From positions 1 to 15,581 of the forward strand of contig CALFYL010000400.1 in assembly GCA_937952135.1 (NCBI GenBank): a DNA stretch of 15,581 nt, read 5' to 3'. The position numbers were made by a program, and so were the translations under genes. Shown here one piece after another: positions 6,931 to 13,794 of the stretch (positions are counted from its first letter, which is position 1; every line of letters begins with the position of its first letter). The notes under the pieces were generated by a model. The model worked only from the letters and a program-made list of their open reading frames with translations, ran no database searches and was not told where the DNA came from. This DNA is from an uncultured Planctomycetia bacterium (lineage in GTDB: Bacteria; Planctomycetota; UBA1135; GCA-002686595).

Positions 6931-8451
6931 ATGAACCTCCAACGCTCCCTTCGCGGGCTCGCGCTCGCGTTTTGCGCCGCCGTCTCGAGCGCGAGCGCCG
7001 CCGCCGACGTGCTGCTGCTCAAGGACGGCCGCATCCTCGAAGGCAAACCGCTCGCGCGCGATGGCGAGGCGGTGGTCGTGAAGTTCGAGAACGGCGAAGT
7101 GCGCGTTCCGAAGGATCTGGTGCTCGAAGCGGTGATCGAGAACGAGGCTCTCGGCGAGCCGGCGAGCACGGAGGAAGCCGAGCAGCGCAAGAAGGGCATG
7201 GTGCGGTTCGAAGGGCGCTGGGTGACCCAGCGCACGCGCGACGATTTGATCCAGAAGCGCATCGCGGAACGCAAACGCGCCGCCGAGGAGCTCAAGTCCT
7301 ATCGCCTGTGGCGCAACGCGCGCGAAGAGCGCACGAAGAACTTCGCCTACAAGCACAACGTGCCGCCGGAAGTCTTCGCGAACTACCGCGACTTGATGGA
7401 GACCTACTTCAAGGACTTTTGCCGCGCGTGGAAGGTGAAGCCGCCGAAGGACCAGCCGCCGCTCGCGGTGAACCTCTACTACGACTACGACGGGCCCGAC
7501 GGGTTCCTGCAGGTGAGCGGCGCGGGGTGGGGCGTGCTCGGCTACTTCCGCTACGTCGAGCCGATGGACCTCAACTTCTACTACGACCGCCTCGATCCGC
7601 GCGGCACGGAGGAAGTGATGTTCCACGAGGCGAACCACTACCTCCAAAAGCTCATCGACGTGCGCTTCAGCTACCCGCACTTCCCCGGCGAGTCGCTGGC
7701 GGAGTTCTACGGCGCGTCGAGTTGGGATCCGCAGACGAAGAAGATCACGACAGGGCTCGTGCTCGAGGGCCGGCTCGTCGAAGTGCAAACCGATATCTCG
7801 GCGGGCAAGTGGGTGCGGCTCGAAGCGCTCGTCTCGACCGAGGACATGTACGAGCACTACACGTGGGGCTGGTCGCTCGTGCACTTCCTCATGAACCGCG
7901 CGGCGTATGCGTCGAAGTTCCAGAAGTTCGTGCTCGCGTTGCCGTCCGCGAAAGACGTCAAGCGCGAAGCGGAGGGTTTCGGACTCGCGACCGTGCGCCA
8001 GCCCGACGTCTTCGAAGCCTTCAAGCTGTACATGGGCCTCAAGGACGCCGAAGCGGTGGCCGCGCTCGAACGTGAGTGGCACGCGTACGTGCGCGACGAG
8101 TTGAAGGTCACGAGCGCGCGTGGGCTCGAGCAAGCGGCGATGACCGCGTCCCGCACGTACCCGCCGCGTCCGATTCGCGCCAAGCGCTTGTTCAAGGAGG
8201 CGCTCGAGAAGGGCAGCGACAACCCCGTTGCGCTGCACCGCTACGGCCAGTTGCTCGCCGCCGACGGCGAGAAATCGGCCGCGCGCGAGTTGTTCGAGAA
8301 GGCCCTCGCGCGCGATCCGCTCGAAGCGAGCTTCTACGACAGCCTCGCAAGCGTGCTTCCCGCCGGCGACAGTTCCGAGAGCGAACGCCTGCGCAAGCTC
8401 GCGCAAGAAATCGAGCCGAACGCCTTCCGCGAGATCGTGCTCGGTCGCTGA
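6931..8451 (+). CDS. Exported gluzincin-type metallopeptidase (DUF1570-like) with C-terminal TPR-like repeats
   Basis: The product has 506 residues. Residues 1 to about 25 are a signal peptide. Residues 26-75 form a small beta domain beginning VLLLKDGRILEG, frequent at the start of planctomycete exported proteins. A charged helical stretch follows (about 80-140). The catalytic region contains HEANH at 232-236, matching HExxH for zinc binding and catalysis. Downstream FPGESLAEFYG supplies Glu254, 18 residues after the second His, in the position of the third zinc ligand of gluzincins. A second conserved stretch, EHYTWGWSLVHFLM, lies further on. Residues of about 425-495 are two TPR-like helical pairs (ALHRYGQLLA, AARELFEKALARDP). 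Such proteins probably cut envelope proteins or peptides; the substrate is unknown. The gene starts 6 bases after the stop of its degenerate neighbour with only a weak ribosome site, suggesting translational coupling. Confidence 0.85.
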   Translation: MNLQRSLRGLALAFCAAVSSASAAADVLLLKDGRILEGKPLARDGEAVVVKFENGEVRVPKDLVLEAVIENEALGEPASTEEAEQRKKGMVRFEGRWVTQRTRDDLIQKRIAERKRAAEELKSYRLWRNAREERTKNFAYKHNVPPEVFANYRDLMETYFKDFCRAWKVKPPKDQPPLAVNLYYDYDGPDGFLQVSGAGWGVLGYFRYVEPMDLNFYYDRLDPRGTEEVMFHEANHYLQKLIDVRFSYPHFPGESLAEFYGASSWDPQTKKITTGLVLEGRLVEVQTDISAGKWVRLEALVSTEDMYEHYTWGWSLVHFLMNRAAYASKFQKFVLALPSAKDVKREAEGFGLATVRQPDVFEAFKLYMGLKDAEAVAALEREWHAYVRDELKVTSARGLEQAAMTASRTYPPRPIRAKRLFKEALEKGSDNPVALHRYGQLLAADGEKSAARELFEKALARDPLEASFYDSLASVLPAGDSSESERLRKLAQEIEPNAFREIVLGR

Positions 8452-8541
8452 ACCGAAGTTCGTCGCCCCCGCGGTTCACGGCGAACGCCGCTCGCTTGCG
8501 GTACCTGCCCCTCAGCGCGCGCCGTACGTACAGTTGTTCGC

Positions 8542-8850
8542 ATGGATCCGCATGCGCGTGCCGAGGCCCGAAGCCTCGCGTTGCACCGCGAAGTTCTCGC
8601 GCGGATCGAGCGCAACCCGGAGCTGCTGGTCGCCATCCGAGCGCGCCTGAACGCTTGGCGCGCCGACCCTTCCAAGCCTCAGCCCTACGCAGCGGCCTGA
8701 GCCCAACTGTTCGACGGACCCTTTGCGGAGCTGCGCGCGGCGCTCACCGGCACGGATGAGCGCTCCACGGCGCTGCGTCAAGCGACGCCGTTCGCCGGCA
8801 TCGTGGACGCGCGAACGCGCTGGAGCATCTGGGAAGCCGTACAAGTCAAC
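8542..8850 (+). pseudogene. Small gene broken by an in-frame TGA (probable Trp codon), antitoxin-like family
   Basis: From ATG 8542 the frame gives 52 residues, including ARSLALHREVLARIERNPEL and LNAWRADPSKPQPYAAA, and stops at TGA 8698-8700. The same frame then continues without a break as AQLFDGPFAELRAALTGTDE and LRQATPFAGIVDARTRWSIW to about 8850. The two parts together resemble small bacterial proteins of about 100-120 residues, with an N-terminal LHxxVxxxxxxxPxLL segment, a central Tyr-x3-Trp and a C-terminal LRQxTPFAG-x6-RW segment. The TGA sits where that family carries Trp, so a single TGG-to-TGA change explains it. I recall such proteins as possible antitoxin-like partners of nucleotidyltransferase-type toxins, but no toxin-like gene is adjacent. 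The frame stays open to 8940, past the start of the next gene, so the original stop may also be lost. No good ribosome binding site precedes 8542. Confidence 0.6.
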
Positions 8851-8926
8851 TCACGAGCTAGTTCGCGGGCTTTTCGCGTTTTCGGCCGTCGTTTCGAGGT
8901 TGGCGTGGATCGCTACCTTGGAACCG

Positions 8927-11900
8927 ATGGCCAAGGGTGAAGCAAACGCGCTGGAGGGCGAGCTGGAGCAGCAATCCAAGTGGATGCGCCGGCTCGTGCG
9001 AAGGCTCGTGCGGGACACCGCCGGGGCCGAGGATGCGGTGCAGGAAGCGCAGCTCGCGGCGCTGCGACGTCGGCGGGCCGGCGCGCCCGTCGAGCGCGGC
9101 TGGCTCGCACGCGTCGCGCTCAACTTCGCGCGGCGGCAACGTCGCGACGAGTCGATTCGAAGCGCGCACGAGCAACGCGGCGCGCGCGACGAAGCTGCGC
9201 CGGCGGCGGACGAACTCGCGGAGCGGCTGGATGCGCAGCGAGCGCTCGCGGACGAGCTGCGCGCACTGCCCGAGCCTTACCGCTCGACGCTGGTGCGCAG
9301 CTACTTCGACGGCTGGTCCGCGGCGCGCATCGCGCGCGAAGCGGGCTGTCCCGCGACGACGGTGCGCACGCGGCTCGAACGCGGGCTCGAGCTCCTGCGC
9401 GAGCGGCTCGACCGCCGCCACGGCGGCCGGCGCGAGTGGCTGAGCGCGCTCGCACCGCTCGCGCTGCCGCAACTTCCTCCCTGGCTCGACGGGCCATCGG
9501 CTCCCTTCGCGAACCTCGTTCAGGGAGTCTTGCTCATGAAACTCGGTGTGCAGATCGTCGCCGCCTTCGCGGTCGTCGCGGCGCTCGGCGTCGGTTGGTT
9601 GTGGCGCGAAAGCGAGCCCGAGGCCGCTTCGCCCGGAGCGGCGCTCGCGGCGCCGGAAGCGTCGACGGCGGCGCCGGAGGAGCGCGCGCTCGCCACGGCC
9701 CGCGCCGCGGCCGAAGCGCGAATCGCTCCCAGATCCACCGAGCCGAGTCCGGCCGAGACCGCGTCGACGCCCGCCTCGGCGAGCGTGCCCACGAGCATCG
9801 AGGCGCGCGTGGTCGACGGTGAGCTGCGGCCCATCGCGGGAGCTCGCGCGAGTTTCGACGAAGGTGGAGTGGCTCACACCGACCACGAAGGTCGTTGGAA
9901 GCTCGTGCTCTCCGACACCGCTCTTCGATGGATCACGGTGCGCGTCGACGCACCGGGTTACGCCGTGCGGACGCTCGACTTCGAACCGCAGGCCGGCGCG
10001 GCGAAGCACCTCGGCGACATCGTGCTCGAACGCGGCGCTTCGATCGCGGGCCGCGTGCAACACGTCGACGGACGTCCGATCGGCGCCGCGACCGTGCTTG
10101 CGACGAGCCCGAGCGTCTGGGATTCGGATGCGGCGGCGGCGAAGCGCTGCGGACCGGACGACGCCGCTTCCGCCGTGTCGACGACCAGCGCGCCCGACGG
10201 CTCGTTCCTGCTCGAAGGCGTCACGCCCGGCGGCGTTCGCGTGTGGGCCGAAGTGCGCGGCATGCGGTATGCGTTCTCGGAAGCGCTCGTCGTTCGAGCG
10301 GAAGAGCGCTTCGAAGGCGTGGTGCTCGTCGTCGAGCCGCTCGCGCGCGAGGACGAGATCTCCGGCCTCGTGCGCGCGCCGGATGGCGAGCCGGTCGGCG
10401 GCGTGGGACTGCGCGTGCTCACGAGCATGGGCGGCAGCACGCACTCGATGGGCCAAGCGGTCGGGCTCGACGGCGCCTTCAGGTTCCGTGTGCGGCGAAT
10501 GGGCCCGCACCAGCTCACGGTCTCCGACCCGCAGCGGCGCTGGCCCGATGTGCGCGTCGACGGCGTCGAGCCGGGCGCCGCGGACGTCGAGTTGCGCTTC
10601 GAGCTGCCGCGACACATCGCGGTGCGCGCGCGCACAACCGGCGGCGAGCCCGTCGAACGCTTTTCGCTCGTCGCGCGCGACGCGACCGGAGTCGAGGAGC
10701 TCGAACGCGCGCCGCTCGCGAACGCCGACCAGGGCACGAACCGTCTTCGCGTGCCGGGCCAGGAGTTCGTGGTCGAGTGCGCCGCGCCCGGCTTTGCGCT
10801 CGCTCAACTCGGGCCGTTCGCGCCACGGAGCGCGCCGAGCTCGCTCGAGTTCGAGCTGACGCCGCAACCCGGACTCAGCGGTCGCGTTCTCGCCGAGGGA
10901 ATGCCTCGCGGGGGCGCTCGCGTGACGCTGTGGCGCGCGAGCAGGCGCCACGAAGGCGTCGAGGTGAGCGGCTATCCCGCGCTGCGCTTTCCGCGTCCCC
11001 TGGACACGACGGAGAGCGAGGCGGATGGGTCGTACTTCTTGCGCGTGTCCGGCGACGATCCGTTCTTCGTGCACGCCGAGTTGGAGGGCTTCGCCGCGGA
11101 GGATCGGGGCCCCTTCGAGCTGCAGAGCGTCGTGGGCGCGCGGCTGGACCTCGTGCTCGGACGCGGCGGGCGCGTCGAAGGCCGCGTGCTGGTCGCACAG
11201 GGCCGCAGCGAGGAAGGCGTGATCGTCGTCGCAAACCGCGGCGATGGCTTCGTGCGCACGACACGGACCTCCGCCGGCGGAGTGTTCGCGTTCGACCGGC
11301 TCGGCGCCGGCTCGTGGTCGATCCACCGCGGCCGCAGCGAAGTGAACGGCGATCCGTTCGCCAACTGGGCCGTGTCGGAAGCGAAGACGCCGACGCGACT
11401 CGAGTTCAACTGCGAGGTGCGCGAGGGCGCCACGACCGCGGTGACGCTCGATCTGCGCGACGACCAGCCGGCGCAAGTGAACGGGCGTCTGACGGTGAAC
11501 GGCGCGCCGGCAGCGGGCTGGGTGGTGAGCGCGTGGCCCGGAGACCGCGGCTCGTTCAGCGGCGAACTGCCGAGCACGGCGCTCGACGAACACGGCCGCT
11601 TCGCGTTGTCGCTCGACGAGCCGGGCCCGGCGCGGCTCACGTTCGCCTGGGGCTCGGATCGCCAGCAACCCGGCCAAGTGAGCTGCCGCGCGGAGTTCCA
11701 GCGCGGCGCGAACGAGTGGAGCATGGACCTCCGCGCGTCGACGTTGCGAGGTCGCTCCGCGCAGCCCTCCAGCTCGAGCTATGCACTGGTCCTGCGCGTC
11801 GACTCCGACGTGCTGCAGGCATGGATTCCGATCGAGACGGACGCCGAAGGCCGCTTCGAACTGCCTTTTGCGCCCGCGGGCCGCGCGAGCTTCCTCGGCG

Positions 11901-11992
11901 CGCCGATCGACGGCGGCCAATGGGGCGAGCCCGTCACGCTCCACGAGACGCTCCTGTCCGCGGGCGCGGCGCCGTTCATCGAGCTGCGCTGA
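8927..11992 (+). CDS. ECF-type sigma-70 factor fused to a transmembrane helix and carboxypeptidase-regulatory-like repeats
   Basis: The product has 1021 residues. Residues of about 12-75 match sigma-70 region 2 (MRRLVRRLVRDTAGAEDAVQ, then WLARVALNFARRQRR). Residues of about 111-162 match region 4, with LPEPYRSTLVRSYFDGWSAA and the helix-turn-helix IAREAGCPATTVRTRLERGL. One hydrophobic helix, residues 206-226 (LGVQIVAAFAVVAALGVGWLW), follows. An Ala/Glu/Pro-rich linker runs to about 288. Then come about seven or eight beta-sandwich repeats of the carboxypeptidase-regulatory-like type, starting near 289, 370, 476, 563, 648, 748, 850 and 939 (for example SIAGRVQHVDGRPIGAATV). The predicted topology is sigma inside, repeats outside. 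The likely role is promoter recognition linked to an envelope sensor, with possible release by proteolysis. No separate anti-sigma gene is adjacent. The start at 8927 follows a weak GGA; TTG 8900 is an in-frame alternative. Confidence 0.85.
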   Translation: MAKGEANALEGELEQQSKWMRRLVRRLVRDTAGAEDAVQEAQLAALRRRRAGAPVERGWLARVALNFARRQRRDESIRSAHEQRGARDEAAPAADELAERLDAQRALADELRALPEPYRSTLVRSYFDGWSAARIAREAGCPATTVRTRLERGLELLRERLDRRHGGRREWLSALAPLALPQLPPWLDGPSAPFANLVQGVLLMKLGVQIVAAFAVVAALGVGWLWRESEPEAASPGAALAAPEASTAAPEERALATARAAAEARIAPRSTEPSPAETASTPASASVPTSIEARVVDGELRPIAGARASFDEGGVAHTDHEGRWKLVLSDTALRWITVRVDAPGYAVRTLDFEPQAGAAKHLGDIVLERGASIAGRVQHVDGRPIGAATVLATSPSVWDSDAAAAKRCGPDDAASAVSTTSAPDGSFLLEGVTPGGVRVWAEVRGMRYAFSEALVVRAEERFEGVVLVVEPLAREDEISGLVRAPDGEPVGGVGLRVLTSMGGSTHSMGQAVGLDGAFRFRVRRMGPHQLTVSDPQRRWPDVRVDGVEPGAADVELRFELPRHIAVRARTTGGEPVERFSLVARDATGVEELERAPLANADQGTNRLRVPGQEFVVECAAPGFALAQLGPFAPRSAPSSLEFELTPQPGLSGRVLAEGMPRGGARVTLWRASRRHEGVEVSGYPALRFPRPLDTTESEADGSYFLRVSGDDPFFVHAELEGFAAEDRGPFELQSVVGARLDLVLGRGGRVEGRVLVAQGRSEEGVIVVANRGDGFVRTTRTSAGGVFAFDRLGAGSWSIHRGRSEVNGDPFANWAVSEAKTPTRLEFNCEVREGATTAVTLDLRDDQPAQVNGRLTVNGAPAAGWVVSAWPGDRGSFSGELPSTALDEHGRFALSLDEPGPARLTFAWGSDRQQPGQVSCRAEFQRGANEWSMDLRASTLRGRSAQPSSSSYALVLRVDSDVLQAWIPIETDAEGRFELPFAPAGRASFLGAPIDGGQWGEPVTLHETLLSAGAAPFIELR
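9523..9527 (+). promoter_or_regulatory. Internal Shine-Dalgarno GGGAG before in-frame ATG 9536
   Basis: GGGAG lies 8 bases before an in-frame ATG (codon 204 of the sigma fusion), directly at the transmembrane helix. It is a better ribosome site than the one before 8927. It may produce a second, sigma-less membrane protein of 818 residues (9536-11992), or be a relic of two genes that became fused. Confidence 0.45.
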
Positions 11993-12089
11993 CGAACCGC
12001 GCGGCACGGAATTGCCGTCGCACCTGGCCGCAGTCTCCTGCCGAGGGCCAAGTGACCTCGACGCAGCCGGCAACTAGTCGCCGCACGAT

Positions 12090-12144
12090 CGTCGGGTCGC
12101 CGGTTGGCGAACTTGACCGACGAAGTCCACCTTCCTCCACGAGG
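12090..12144 (+). promoter_or_regulatory. Nested leader hairpin and ribosome binding site before the third beta-helix gene
   Basis: TCGCC (12097-12101) pairs with GGCGA (12106-12110) around GGTT. An outer stem joins 12089-12095 to 12117-12123. GAGG (12141-12144) lies 8 bases before ATG 12153. The 160-base spacer after the sigma fusion has no convincing promoter; TTGACC occurs within the hairpin but no matching -10 box follows. Confidence 0.35.
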
Positions 12145-12152
12145 CTCACGGT

Positions 12153-13724
12153 ATGCGAAGCAAGTACGTCGCTGCAGCAATGCGCGTGTCGGTCGTGTCG
12201 CTCCTCCTTGCTGGCAGCGCACGGGCGTCCGACTGGTATGTCGACGCGGTGAACGGGAGCGACGCCCATGACGGCCAGAGTCCGCAGAGCGCGTGGCGCA
12301 CGATTTCGCACGCTGTTTCGCAGGTTCCGGCGGGGTCCGAGCGAATTTTGATCGCGCCCGGAACGTACAACGCGGCGCTCGGGGAGAACTTCCCCATCGC
12401 ACCCAAGCCAGGACATCAACTCATCGGTCTCGCCGGCGCGGAGCGGCCGGTCATCACTGCGAACGGGGCGCCCAATTCCGTGCTGTTGCGTTTCGAATCC
12501 AGCAACGCGCAGCCCCAGGTCTTCGCCGCGGACACGCGCGTCGAACACCTCGAACTGCGGCGCGCGACGCACTGTGTCGAGCTCGTGGCCGAGGCGGGCG
12601 AAGTGAGCCCGACCTTCGTCGACCTGCGCATCGCGCGCATGGTCTTGACCGGCGTGAGCATCACGGGCAACGGCGGGCGGTGCGAGCCCAGGTTCGAGCG
12701 CCTGTTCATCGACGTGATGGAGCCCACCAACCCTTCGACAGGGATCTTCGCCTGGGGCGATCCGTCCACGGCGCCTGTTCAACTGACTGTGCTCGACGGC
12801 TTCTTCGGGAATTCGAGCGGCGATGGCGTCCGGATCTACGGCGCCGTCGACGCGCTGCTCGAGCGTTGCACTTTCGACAGCCTGGGAGGCTTCGCGATCT
12901 CCGGGCACACGTTTGCGAATGCGCCGGCGAAGCTGCGCTCTGTCGACTCCTCGATCGGCTTCTGCAGCGGCGCTGTTTCGTTCCACAATCAGCAATCGAC
13001 GCTCGAAGCCTCATTCACGCGCTGCACGTTTGCAGAGCTCGTGCAGCCGCTGACACTCAACAACTGGTCGGGCGCCCTGCAGGTAACGCTGGACTCGTGC
13101 ATCGTGTCGACTCTTGGGAACTCGATCTATACCACCGGCACTGTCGGTGTCAGCGCCTCGCACTCCTTGATCAGCGACGGCGACTTCGATGGCGTGAACG
13201 GGTGCTTCTCGGGCGATCCGGGCTTCCGAGATGCGGGCAAGGGCGACTTCCGCCTGCGCTGGGGCAGCCCGTGCATCGACGCCGCGTCGGCGGCGCCGAG
13301 CGGCGCGCGCGACGTGCTGGGTGTGCGGCGCGATGTCGACGGCAACCTGGACGCGCAGGGCCGCACCGACATCGGCGCGTACGAGTTCACGCCTCTCGAG
13401 CTCGTGTCGAGCGGCTCCATCGGCAGCTCGTTGCGCCTCGACAACTGGGGCCCCGACGCGCCCAGCGTGCTGTACTGGGCGCGCGCCGGCCTGGCGAGCC
13501 CCGCTGCGACGCCGTTCGGGTCATTCGAGCTCAATTGGCTGCTCGCGCGCACCTTCCACGTCACCAGCGCCGGCGCCGCGACGCCGAGCATCACGCAGCG
13601 CAGGATCCCGAACCAGATCGCGTTGATCGGTCAGACCTTCTCGTTCCAGGCCTTGACCCATTCCTCCGCCGCGCCGCTGTCGCGCGCCTTCAGCAACGGG
13701 GTCGAAGTCTCGATCGTGCCGTGA
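12153..13724 (+). CDS. Secreted DUF1565 / right-handed beta-helix protein, third paralogue
   Basis: The product has 523 residues. It has a signal peptide with likely cleavage at A25|S26 (GSARA-SDWYVD). The DUF1565 region follows (WYVDAVNGSDAHDG, SAWRTISHAV, IAPGTYNAALGENFPI), then a beta-helix of about 200 residues. A choice-of-anchor-Q region (FSGDPGF at 352-358, DFRLRWGSPCIDAA, DIGAYEF ending at 412) comes next. The last 110 residues match the terminal domain of the genes at 1-285 and 551-2098 and end SNGVEVSIVP. It is clearly homologous over its whole length to the gene at 551 but more diverged than the two left-end copies are from each other. No catalytic residues could be assigned; surface attachment or polysaccharide contact is a family-based guess. 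It stands alone between the sigma fusion and a convergent DUF1501 gene. Confidence 0.9.
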   Translation: MRSKYVAAAMRVSVVSLLLAGSARASDWYVDAVNGSDAHDGQSPQSAWRTISHAVSQVPAGSERILIAPGTYNAALGENFPIAPKPGHQLIGLAGAERPVITANGAPNSVLLRFESSNAQPQVFAADTRVEHLELRRATHCVELVAEAGEVSPTFVDLRIARMVLTGVSITGNGGRCEPRFERLFIDVMEPTNPSTGIFAWGDPSTAPVQLTVLDGFFGNSSGDGVRIYGAVDALLERCTFDSLGGFAISGHTFANAPAKLRSVDSSIGFCSGAVSFHNQQSTLEASFTRCTFAELVQPLTLNNWSGALQVTLDSCIVSTLGNSIYTTGTVGVSASHSLISDGDFDGVNGCFSGDPGFRDAGKGDFRLRWGSPCIDAASAAPSGARDVLGVRRDVDGNLDAQGRTDIGAYEFTPLELVSSGSIGSSLRLDNWGPDAPSVLYWARAGLASPAATPFGSFELNWLLARTFHVTSAGAATPSITQRRIPNQIALIGQTFSFQALTHSSAAPLSRAFSNGVEVSIVP

Positions 13725-13735
13725 GCCGCTTCGCG

Positions 13736-13785
13736 AGCGCCGTCCGCAGGCTCCGCGCGCTCGCGGACCTGACTCGGACGGCGCT
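13736..13785. terminator. Hairpin with 11-bp perfect stem between convergent genes
   Basis: AGCGCCGTCCG (13736-13746) is the exact reverse complement of CGGACGGCGCT (13775-13785). The 28-base interior can form a further stem (CAGG with CCTG and CCGCG with CGCGG). It fills the 70-base gap between the beta-helix stop (13724) and the DUF1501 stop (13795), so it can serve both strands as a terminator, although neither side has a long T-run. Confidence 0.6.
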
Positions 13786-13794
13786 TCGCGCGTT

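Noticed and set aside
5104..8406. Minus-strand open frame of 1100 codons opposite the two peptidase-like genes
   Set aside because: It is Arg/Glu/Leu-rich with no recognisable domain, and lies opposite two plus-strand genes with clear signal peptides and motifs. Long antisense frames are expected in GC-rich DNA.
8698..8700. TGA read as selenocysteine or tryptophan
   Set aside because: Other genes here end in TGA, no SECIS-like element was recognised, and the family position is Trp rather than Cys/Sec. A nonsense mutation is simpler.
8858..12073. Minus-strand open frame of 1071 codons opposite the sigma fusion
   Set aside because: Composition is Arg/Ala/His-rich without domain signatures, and the plus strand encodes sigma region 2/4 motifs and regular repeats.
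12112..12117. TTGACC as a -35 promoter box before the third beta-helix gene
   Set aside because: No -10-like sequence follows at a suitable distance, and the bases form part of a hairpin.
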